Positions 17,220-24,359 of a stretch of DNA of 64,000 bases are shown here, in pieces. The notes under the pieces are model-generated. The model was not told the DNA's origin, made no database searches, and was given only the letters and a program-made list of their open reading frames with translations. Where the stretch lies: positions 62,001 through 126,000 of the forward strand of contig CAZCVE010000017.1 in the NCBI GenBank assembly GCA_964502175.1, in the 5' to 3' direction. Every line of letters starts with the position of its first letter. The first letter of the stretch is position 1. A program made the position numbers and the translations under genes. The DNA is from JAFLCL01 sp964502175 (lineage in GTDB: Bacteria; Myxococcota_A; Polyangia; Polyangiales; Sandaracinaceae).

Positions 17220-17661
17220 TCGACCTGCGCCGAGGTTCGACGCTCCGCGGACGCCACCCACGCTCTCGCGTGCGCGAGGGGTGCGGGCTTCCGGAACTGA
17301 GACCATCGAGGCACCGCAAGGGGGGTCACATCGCGAAAACGGAGACCACTCGGTTTGTGAAGGCCTCACCCATCCAGAAACCGCGAGCGTGAGGTTCTCC
17401 GAGGGTGATGCATCGGCAAAAGTTGGAACCTCCGACTTTTCAGAGGTCCGACCCCTCGGAAAAGTTAGATCGTCCAACTTTCCCGAGGGGTGAGGCCTCG
17501 CGAAACGCGACCTTCTGACTTGGCCGAGGGCTGCACCCTCCAGCGGCGCCGAATCCCCCGGATGGGCGAGCCTGGCGGGCCGAGGGCACGAGGTTCGTGC
17601 TTCTTCACGGTTCCGCGCGTCATTCCAGCTGGCGGAGATGGTGGTCTCTGACCATGACTTC
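17220..17661. other. Non-coding stretch with palindromes
   Basis: No convincing gene is seen. The stretch is locally AT-richer than its surroundings and holds several inverted repeats built on the words AAAAGTT and CCCCTCGG, the strongest at 17452-17490. It also contains the leader of the SIP-family gene. Confidence 0.5.
17452..17490. repeat. Long inverted repeat (hairpin)
   Basis: CCCCTCGGAAAAGTT and AACTTTCCCGAGGGG form a 15-bp stem with one mismatch and a 9-nt loop. A second, weaker pair with the same AAAAGT/ACTTTT words lies at about 17418-17441. It could be a bidirectional terminator or a protein-binding palindrome. Confidence 0.6.
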
Positions 17662-17678
17662 GTGAGAATCGTTCTCAC
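17662..17678 (+). promoter_or_regulatory. Fur-like operator
   Basis: Perfect 17-bp palindrome GTGAGAATCGTTCTCAC, 18 bp before the ATG of a siderophore-interacting-family gene. Its core TGAGAATCGTTCTCA matches 11 of the 14 specified positions of the Fur 7-1-7 consensus TGATAATnATTATCA. Fur boxes of the TGAGAAT type are known in many proteobacteria. Position and gene content both support iron control. Confidence 0.72.
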
Positions 17679-17696
17679 ACGGACGGAGGCTCTCTC

Positions 17697-18383
17697 ATGT
17701 CGGGCAAGTCGCGTCTCCTCTCTCTCCTCGGTGGTCTGCTCCTGCAGGAGCGCGACGTGCGCGACGTTCGCGCGCTCTCGTCGTCGTTTCGCCTCATCGA
17801 GCTCGCGCCTCCGAGCGCGGGCAAGAGCGAGTGGCGGCCCGGCGACAAGGTGCAGGTGCTGCTCGATGGGCAGGACGAGGTGCGCACGTACACGCCGATC
17901 GCGTGGGGCGACGACGGCGCGATGGCGCTGCTCGCGTTCGCGCACGGCGACACGCCCGCGTCGCGCTGGGCCAAGAGCATCGCGAGAGGTCAGCGCCTCC
18001 GGTTCCTTCCTCCGCAGCGATCGCTCTCGATGGACGACGGTGCGATCACGCTGATCGGCGACGAGACCTCGCTCGCCGTGGCCGCGGCCTACGCGCGCGC
18101 GCGGCCCGATCGTGTGCGCTCGTTCTTCGAGATCGAAGAGAGCTCCGTGATGGACGACGTCACGACGACGCTCGGCCTCGCTGGCGCGACGATCGTGAAG
18201 CGATCGAAGACCACGCCGCGCGGCAGCGCGCTGCTCGACGTGATCGCCGACGTGAAGGGACCCGTCGGTCTCACCGGCGGAGGCGACCTCATCCAGCGCG
18301 TGCGCACGAGCCTGCGTGATCGCGGCGCGCGCGACATCAAGAGCAAGGCGTACTGGATCGAGGGCCGACGCGGGATCGATTGA
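17697..18383 (+). CDS. Siderophore-interacting (SIP/ViuB-like) flavoprotein reductase
   Basis: Predicted FAD-dependent ferric-siderophore reductase, 228 aa, cytosolic. The N-terminal half holds the FAD-binding RTYTPI (RxYT, about residues 64-68) and GDKVQVLLDG. The NAD(P)H-binding half has LIGDETSLAVAAAYA, typical of SIP proteins, and the C-terminus ends in KAYWIEGRRG like other members. A Fur-like palindrome lies immediately upstream, which fits expression under iron starvation. No siderophore synthesis or TonB receptor gene is in the window. Confidence 0.82.
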   Translation: MSGKSRLLSLLGGLLLQERDVRDVRALSSSFRLIELAPPSAGKSEWRPGDKVQVLLDGQDEVRTYTPIAWGDDGAMALLAFAHGDTPASRWAKSIARGQRLRFLPPQRSLSMDDGAITLIGDETSLAVAAAYARARPDRVRSFFEIEESSVMDDVTTTLGLAGATIVKRSKTTPRGSALLDVIADVKGPVGLTGGGDLIQRVRTSLRDRGARDIKSKAYWIEGRRGID

Positions 18384-18511
18384 CCACGGACATCAGGTCT
18401 CGCTGGACGCCGTGTGCATGTGTCACGACATCGAAGCGGTCTCCGAGTGCCCATCCCGACGACGTAGGAGACGCCGCGCGCCGTGAGCTCACGGAGGAAA
18501 GCGATTCGATG

Positions 18512-18707
18512 TCAGCGAGCGGCGCGAGCACCACGCACCAGACCTCGCGCGAGACGCTCCTCGAAGCTGCGTCGAAAGTTCACCAGGGTGTGGAAGACGA
18601 GGCTCACGTCGAGGTTCGGATGCTGGCCCACGATGACGTGCGCGCGCGCCCACAGCGCCTCGTTCTCGCGCAGCGCGCTCGGTCTCGTTCAGCTCGTCGT
18701 ACTCCAC
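18512..18707 (-). pseudogene. Small frameshifted gene
   Basis: GTG 18707 starts VEYDELNETERA; coding then continues in another frame as LRENEALWARAHVIVGQH and SLVFHTLVNFRRSFEERLAR, up to a stop at 18512. Joining the frames gives about 65 aa. The shift sits in a GCGCGCTGCGCG stretch near 18670, where two bases may be missing. The function is unknown. The rest of 18384-18834 shows nothing convincing. Confidence 0.4.
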
Positions 18708-18834
18708 TACACGAGCGTAGCCCGCACGCGAACCCGGCGACAGACACCAACGAGTCGAAGCCGATGGAAGATCGCGAGGAGCCAATCACGCGGCAGTGTC
18801 GACGCGACCCCCAGCCGCCGCTAGCCTCGGATCG

Positions 18835-19518
18835 ATGGCAGACACGGGAGCGCCTGCACGAGCGGATTCATATCGAAGCCCTGCGTCCCTCATCGTCTCG
18901 CGGCGCCCAATGGCCCCGGCTCTGCCGCGCGCGTACCACGCCAGGAAAGGCGTCTCCTTCATCAGCGTGATTCCCACCACGTTCTTCGCCCTGTGCGCGC
19001 TCTTGTTCAGCGTGGCGCTCCAACAAGGAGCTGGTGGGGTGTGCTCCTGGATAGGATTCGGATTCGCCGGCTTTCTCGCATTCTTCGCGGCTCGAGCGCT
19101 GGTTCGGGCGCATCGCATCACGCCTCGAATCTTTCCCTACTTCGACAAGCGAGGCGTCGAAGCCAACACCGTCCTGTTCGGTCACGCTCTCGCTCGGAAC
19201 TGCTTGAGGCTCGACGCGCTGGCCGAGGAGCGCGGCCGGCCCGCACTGTCCGCGCTTGGCGTCGAAGACCCCGCGTGGGGCGAGCCCCGCGTGTGGCATG
19301 ACGCCACCGACGGACTCCTCACGACGCGCGCGCTCCTCGATGCAGTCGCAGCTCGTCACGACGCAGTCGACGACGCGGAGGCGGTGCTCGAGGAGCTCGA
19401 GCGTGTGCACGCTGCGCTCGAGTCGGCGCGTGGTGCGAACGCTCGCTTCGCGCTGCACCTCTGCCTCGTGGACTCCTACAGCCCAACCGAGTGGGAGGCG
19501 CGAAAGGGATTCGTGTGA
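18835..19518 (+). CDS. Membrane protein of unknown function
   Basis: Protein of 227 aa starting at ATG 18835 (MADTGAPARADS). Two membrane helices (FFALCALLFSVALQQ and WIGFGFAGFLAFFAARALV, about 55-100) precede a soluble C-terminal part. That part has an alpha-helical ALLDAVAARHDAVDDAEAVL and ends in EWEARKGFV. The last 200 bp overlap, on the opposite strand, the long tail of the gene 19319-19735. No domain was recognised. Confidence 0.65.
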   Translation: MADTGAPARADSYRSPASLIVSRRPMAPALPRAYHARKGVSFISVIPTTFFALCALLFSVALQQGAGGVCSWIGFGFAGFLAFFAARALVRAHRITPRIFPYFDKRGVEANTVLFGHALARNCLRLDALAEERGRPALSALGVEDPAWGEPRVWHDATDGLLTTRALLDAVAARHDAVDDAEAVLEELERVHAALESARGANARFALHLCLVDSYSPTEWEARKGFV

Positions 19519-19735
19519 CTCGCGTCAGCTGGGCCTCGTTGGCGGTCATGATGCGCAGCGCCTCGGCGCGCGTGACGACCAGACCCGTGCGCTTCGCGTG
19601 CTTCACGAGGAGGTTCGCGAGCTGCGCGAGCGTCGCTCCGTCGGACGCGTCCGCCACGTCGGCGGCGAGCGCGATGAGCGCTGCGCGCCGCTCGGGATCG
19701 ATGTCTGCCAGCGACTCGTCGAGGCTCTTCGTCAT
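19319..19735 (-). CDS. Small hypothetical protein with read-through-like tail
   Basis: ATG 19735 begins a credible helical protein (SLDESLADIDPERRAALIAL, then RAEALRIMTANEAQLTRV) of about 70 residues. The remaining 65 residues are Arg/Ala/Pro-rich and antisense to the 3' end of the neighbouring plus-strand gene. The original stop near 19520 was probably lost, or the gene is truly long and overlaps. It follows the halogenase-like gene by 7 bp and may be co-transcribed. Confidence 0.5.
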   Translation of the reverse strand: MTKSLDESLADIDPERRAALIALAADVADASDGATLAQLANLLVKHAKRTGLVVTRAEALRIMTANEAQLTRVTRIPFAPPTRLGCRSPRGRGAARSERSHHAPTRAQRAHARAPRAPPPRRRLRRDELRLHRGARAS

Positions 19736-19742
19736 CGGAGGC

Positions 19743-21431
19743 TCACTCCGCGGGCGACGCGGAGACCGGCATGGAGGACGCCGACGGCTCGGCGGGCATC
19801 GCGGAGAAGTCGCGCAAGTTCGTGTCGCCCATGAAGTGCTCGAGGCCGACGCGGTTCTCGAGCTGACCGAGCGGCACCAACGCGTCCGGACCACGACGGA
19901 ACGGCGTCGGGTCCTCGTTCGCGAGCAGCTTCATCACGCCCTCGCGGGCCTTGTTGAAGATCAGCTCGGTCTTGTCGTTCGCGTCGCGGTTCGTGCGCGG
20001 AAGGCCCAGCTGCGGCGGCACGCCGAAGGCCTGCGCGCCGTTGAGCACGTAGTTGCCGAGGTTGCCGCGCCAGTACGTGCCCTTCCTCTGCATCTCCTCC
20101 GCGGCGCCGCGGAAGAAGCGGTTGAAGTTGCGCATCGCCTCGATGACGTAGTCCTTGCGACGCAGCATGTAGCGGAGCTGCTTGGGATCGAGGTGCTCGT
20201 CCCGCACGAACGACTCGACCCAGAGGTTGTAGTAGTTCGCGCAGTCGAAGAAGCACTTCTCTCGGTAGAGCTCGTAGCTCCCGAACGTCGAGTAGAGGCC
20301 GGCGTAGAGCAGCAGCGTCGCCTCGAACCGGAAGAGCACGAAGTCGTTCATCAGCTGGCTGCGCTCGGCGATGTCCTCGCCCGCGTAGTCGCGCGTGATC
20401 ATGTCGGTGAGGCAGTCGGCCTCGATCGCGATGTAGTCCGAGCCCGGCGAATAGAAGGGATCGTGGAACGCGCCCGACTCGCCGATCGTCGCCCAGCGCT
20501 GCTTGCCGTCCCAGAACTTGGTGGTGCGGAACGCGAGCTGATGGAACGCGCCGATGTCGACGAGCTCCGCCTTCTCGAGCATCTGCCGCGGCGCCTTGTG
20601 CTCGCGGAGGAAGCTCATGAAGCCGTCGCGCGTGGCCTGCGCGGGCTTCCACAAGCGACGCTCCTGAACGATGCCGAGCGAGATGAGATCGTTCGAGAGC
20701 GGGATGAACCAGATCCACAGACCGGGGTAACAGAAGTGGTTCGTCGAGAGCGTGCGGCACGTGTGTCGCGCGCGTTCGTGGAACTCGGCGTTGGGCCACG
20801 CGTCGATGTCGGTGACGTTCGCGCCGCGCGCCCAGCTCGCGACGATCTTGTGCTCGGGCGCAGGACGACGAAGGTCGAGCTTCTTCGCCATCAGGTTCGC
20901 GCGACCCGCCGCGTCGATGAGCCACTTGCAGCGGTACGTCGTCGTCTCGCCCTCGCGCAGCACCGTGACGCTGTGTCGGCCGCCGTCGTTCGAGAGCTCG
21001 AAGTCGCGCACCGTCGCGGGCACCTGCAGATCGATGCCGAGGTCGATGCACATCTTGCGCAGATCGGTCTCGAGTCGGTTGCGATCGAGCTGGAAGCTGG
21101 GGATCGGCGGCATGTGGTAGACGCCGATCTCGCTGAGCTCGTGCAGCTCGCCGTCACGCTCCTTGCTGTCGAAGAAGAACCGCAGCGAGTTCTTCGGCAG
21201 CTGGTTCATGTAGAGGTAGCGGCTGAGCTTCTGCTTGCGGATGAGGTAGTTCGCCGCGATCTCGACGGTGGACTCGCCGACCTTGTAGCCGGGCTCTTCC
21301 TTCCGCTCGAACATCACGATCTCGAGGTCGGGCTTCGTCATCTTCAGCTGACGCGCGAGCAGGCAGCCCGCGAGGCCGCCGCCGAGGATCGCGACGTCCA
21401 CGACCTTCTCTCCCGAAGCAGTCATCGACAT
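19743..21431 (-). CDS. Flavin-dependent halogenase-like protein
   Basis: FAD-dependent protein, 562 aa, of the tryptophan-halogenase superfamily. The dinucleotide motif is GGGLAG (about residues 17-22), followed by KVGESTVE. The halogenase hallmark WxWxIP is present as WIWFIP (about 238-243). The substrate/FAD-side motif HDPFYSPGSDYIAIE is also there. A lysine shortly after the GEST motif (LPKNSLRFFF) could be the catalytic Lys. Start ATG 21431; a second ATG lies two codons on. No biosynthetic partner such as an NRPS, PKS or flavin reductase is adjacent, so the substrate is open. A non-halogenating monooxygenase or reductase role is the main alternative. Confidence 0.75.
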   Translation of the reverse strand: MSMTASGEKVVDVAILGGGLAGCLLARQLKMTKPDLEIVMFERKEEPGYKVGESTVEIAANYLIRKQKLSRYLYMNQLPKNSLRFFFDSKERDGELHELSEIGVYHMPPIPSFQLDRNRLETDLRKMCIDLGIDLQVPATVRDFELSNDGGRHSVTVLREGETTTYRCKWLIDAAGRANLMAKKLDLRRPAPEHKIVASWARGANVTDIDAWPNAEFHERARHTCRTLSTNHFCYPGLWIWFIPLSNDLISLGIVQERRLWKPAQATRDGFMSFLREHKAPRQMLEKAELVDIGAFHQLAFRTTKFWDGKQRWATIGESGAFHDPFYSPGSDYIAIEADCLTDMITRDYAGEDIAERSQLMNDFVLFRFEATLLLYAGLYSTFGSYELYREKCFFDCANYYNLWVESFVRDEHLDPKQLRYMLRRKDYVIEAMRNFNRFFRGAAEEMQRKGTYWRGNLGNYVLNGAQAFGVPPQLGLPRTNRDANDKTELIFNKAREGVMKLLANEDPTPFRRGPDALVPLGQLENRVGLEHFMGDTNLRDFSAMPAEPSASSMPVSASPAE

Positions 21432-21533
21432 AGGGGCCGCATCCTACCGGACCGTCGCGATCGGGCACGCGGAGCACCACCCCGAAACCTGGACAACGCG
21501 CGGAATCTCACGGGTCAGAGCTAGTCTCGCTCC

Positions 21534-21875
21534 GTGCTCACGGGCCGCGAGAACAGCGAGAGTGCGCGCGCGCCGATCGACGGGCTCGTTCGACGGATCG
21601 TCACCGCCTGGCGTCCCTCGCAGATCTGGTTGTTCGGCAGCCGAGCCCGCGGAGAAGAAGGTCCAGAGAGCGACTGGGACCTCCTGGTGATCGTGCCGGA
21701 CGATCTCGATGAGAGCGCGCTCGACCCGGTGAGTTGTTGGACGCTCGTGAGAGGCTCTGGCGTGCGGGCCGATGTGGTGCCGTGTCGCCTGGGCGACTTC
21801 ACCGAGGATCGCGACACGCCGAACACGCTCGCGTTCGAAGCAATGCATCGTGGTGTGCTGCTCTATGAGCACTGA
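21534..21875 (+). CDS. MNT-type minimal nucleotidyltransferase
   Basis: 113 aa, GTG start at 21534. The catalytic motif GSRARGEEGPESDWDLLV fits GS-x10-DxD of the polymerase-beta fold nucleotidyltransferases. Such proteins are the antitoxin partner of HEPN toxins, where known members AMPylate the HEPN protein. The end overlaps the HEPN gene by 11 bp, so they are translationally coupled. Confidence 0.82.
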   Translation: MLTGRENSESARAPIDGLVRRIVTAWRPSQIWLFGSRARGEEGPESDWDLLVIVPDDLDESALDPVSCWTLVRGSGVRADVVPCRLGDFTEDRDTPNTLAFEAMHRGVLLYEH

Positions 21876-22266
21876 GCGTCTCGTCGCCAACTTACTCCGC
21901 GTTGCTCGAGAGGACCTCGACGGGGCCTCTCTGCTGGCGAAGGCGCAGAACCGCAACGCGGTCTACCTGTGCGAGCAGGCGGCCGAGAAGATCATCCGGG
22001 CCGTTCTCACGTCAGAGGGAGTTCACGCGGGCATCAAGCACCTGCTCGACGAGATGGTGGACCTCGTGCCCGACGCGAACCCACTGAAACCAAGGTTGCG
22101 GGCCATCGAGCATCTCGCGGCCTACGCGACAGCGCATCGGTACCCCAGTGCTCACGGCCGAGTGCGACCTGCGCCGTCAGCGGCGGAGCTATCCGCAGAT
22201 CTCGATCGAGTTCGTGTGGCACTCGACGGCGGCACGCGGATACGTTGTCGACCTCGCAGCCCGTGA
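21865..22266 (+). CDS. HEPN-domain protein
   Basis: 133 aa, ATG 21865. The sequence RNAVYLCEQAAEKIIRAVL followed by HLLDEMVDLVP and AYATAHRYPSA matches the HEPN fold of prokaryotic proteins paired with MNT nucleotidyltransferases. The RNase motif R-x4-6-H of active HEPN toxins is not clear by eye, so it may be a toxin or an inactive partner. Together with the MNT gene it forms a likely toxin-antitoxin or defence module. Confidence 0.78.
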   Translation: MSTERLVANLLRVAREDLDGASLLAKAQNRNAVYLCEQAAEKIIRAVLTSEGVHAGIKHLLDEMVDLVPDANPLKPRLRAIEHLAAYATAHRYPSAHGRVRPAPSAAELSADLDRVRVALDGGTRIRCRPRSP

Positions 22267-22298
22267 CACGCCCGCGGGGCGATCCGGTCCTCTCCGCT

Positions 22299-24305
22299 TC
22301 AGATGATCCGGTCGCTGCCCCCGTCGACCGCGACCTGCGCGCCGGTCGTCTTGCCGAAGAGCGGACCGGCCATCGCGACGACGAGATCCGCGACGTCCTT
22401 GCTGCGCACCTCGACCTTCAAGAGGTTGTTCCGCTTGTACTGCTCGGGCGTCATCCCGTAGTGCTTCGCGCGGCTCTCGAGGAGCTCGGGCGTCCACAGC
22501 GCGGTGTCCATCACGGCATGCGGATGCAGCATGTTCACGCGCACGCCCTTGGGACCGAGCTCGAGCGCGGCCACGCGCGCGAGCTGCGTGAGGCCCGCCT
22601 TCGACGCGGAGTACGCAGCGGCGCCGGGCCCGGGCGCGGGCACGTTCTTCGACGCGACGACGACGATCGCAGGCTCGTGACCGAGCACGAGGAGCGGCGC
22701 GCACGCGCGGAAGAGCGCCATCTGGCTCGTGAGGTTCACGGCGATCGTGCGCTCCCACGTCTCGTCGGTGATCGACGCGATCGGCTGGCTCGCAGGGAAG
22801 ATGCCCGCGTTCGCGACGACGACGTCGATGCCACCGAAGCACTGCACGGTCAGCGACACGGCCTCGGCGATCGCCGCAGCGTCGGTCACGTCGCAATGGA
22901 CGCCGCGCACGTTCGCGCCCTTGAACGTCGTGGTGATCTCGGGGCGGATGTCGAGCGCCACGACCGCCGCGCCTGCGGCGCGCAGCGCGTCGACGCTCGC
23001 CTTGCCGATGCCCGTGGCCGCGCCCGTGACGATCGCGACCTTGCCCTGGAGCGGCGGGACGACGCCGGGCTTGCCGAGCTTGGCTTGTTCGAGCTCCCAG
23101 TACTCCATGTCGAAGAGATCACGCTCGGGCAGCGCGACCCATCCACCCATACGTTCCGCGTTCGAGATCGCGGCGCGCGTATGACGCGTGATGTCGGCGA
23201 CCACGCCCGCGCGCGCCGCGGTGGGACCGAACGCGAGCGCGCCCTGCCCCGGCCAGATCGCCCAGCGCGGAGCCGGATCGAGGCACGTGAGGCCGCGCCC
23301 CGTCGCGTGACGATCGAAGTACGCACGGTACTCGGTCGCGTACGCCTCGAGGCTCGAGCTGATCGACGCCTCGTCGATCGACGACGAGAGGATCAGCGGC
23401 ACGCGCTTCGTGTGGAGGATGTGGTCGGGCGTGAGCGGTCCGCGACCCGCGTAGTCGGATGCGCTCGCGTGATCGGTGAACGCGCGAGCCTCGGGGCTGC
23501 GATCCCACGTCGCGATCACCGGCGCCCCGAGCTTCGCGCCGACCGCGCGCCGCAGCGTCGCCACGCGCAGGAGATCCTCGTGATCGGGTGCGCTCGTGGA
23601 GCTCACGGGAGTGACGGGCGCGCGCGACGGCAGCGCCGCCTCGGCCTTCGACACGAGCTCAATCGTGCGCTCGTAGCTCTCCTTCGCGTCGTCCGAGAAC
23701 GTGAAGAGGCCGTGGTGGAGGAGCACCATGCCGTCGTACTTCGACCAGTCGATCCCGCGCGTCATCTCGAAGACGTGACGCGCGAGCACGAAGCCCGGCA
23801 TGACGTAGGGGACGTAGAGCACGCGCTCACCGAAGATCTCGCGGATCCGCTCGGGACCGCCGGGCGTGTTCGTGATCGTGACGACGGCGTCGGCGTGCGT
23901 GTGATCCACGAAGCGGTGCGGCATGAGCGCGTGGAGGATCGCCTCGACCGAGGGCGTGGGCGCGTTCGGATCGGTCATCGCGCTGCGCTGCACGCGCACC
24001 ATGTCCGAGTCCGTGAGCGTGGGGAGCGCGGCGAGATCGAGCAGCGTCTCCATGCGCACCGGCGCGAAGCCCTTGCCCTCGATCGTCGCGAGATCCCAGC
24101 CGCTGCCCTTCACGTAGAGGAGGTGCTCCTCACGACCGAAGAGGTTCGTCTCGCGCGCCTTCACCGACGTGTTGCCGCCGCCATGGAGCACGAGCGAAGG
24201 CTCGGCGCCCAGCAAGCGCGACGTGTAGACGCGGAGCTTGAGGAGATCACCGCCCAGATCACCGCCCAGCGCGGCGGCGTCAGCGTCGTTCCAGCGAGAC
24301 TTCAT
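22299..24305 (-). CDS. Bifunctional class II aldolase / short-chain dehydrogenase
   Basis: 668-aa fusion. The N-terminal aldolase half (to about 400) shows LHGGGNTSVK and the metal-site HTHADAV plus LLHHGLFTF. The C-terminal SDR half has TGAATGIGKA (NAD(P) site), NAGIF and catalytic AYSASKAG. This layout matches the rhamnulose-1-phosphate aldolase/dehydrogenase group (YuxG/RhaDI type), which cleaves a sugar phosphate and oxidises the lactaldehyde formed. No rhamnose isomerase or kinase is adjacent, so the exact sugar is not certain. Start ATG 24305. Confidence 0.88.
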   Translation of the reverse strand: MKSRWNDADAAALGGDLGGDLLKLRVYTSRLLGAEPSLVLHGGGNTSVKARETNLFGREEHLLYVKGSGWDLATIEGKGFAPVRMETLLDLAALPTLTDSDMVRVQRSAMTDPNAPTPSVEAILHALMPHRFVDHTHADAVVTITNTPGGPERIREIFGERVLYVPYVMPGFVLARHVFEMTRGIDWSKYDGMVLLHHGLFTFSDDAKESYERTIELVSKAEAALPSRAPVTPVSSTSAPDHEDLLRVATLRRAVGAKLGAPVIATWDRSPEARAFTDHASASDYAGRGPLTPDHILHTKRVPLILSSSIDEASISSSLEAYATEYRAYFDRHATGRGLTCLDPAPRWAIWPGQGALAFGPTAARAGVVADITRHTRAAISNAERMGGWVALPERDLFDMEYWELEQAKLGKPGVVPPLQGKVAIVTGAATGIGKASVDALRAAGAAVVALDIRPEITTTFKGANVRGVHCDVTDAAAIAEAVSLTVQCFGGIDVVVANAGIFPASQPIASITDETWERTIAVNLTSQMALFRACAPLLVLGHEPAIVVVASKNVPAPGPGAAAYSASKAGLTQLARVAALELGPKGVRVNMLHPHAVMDTALWTPELLESRAKHYGMTPEQYKRNNLLKVEVRSKDVADLVVAMAGPLFGKTTGAQVAVDGGSDRII

Positions 24306-24359
24306 GCGCGCGGTCGTACCGCATCTGGCCGACGCGGCGAAGCGGCGATCCTCCAGCCG

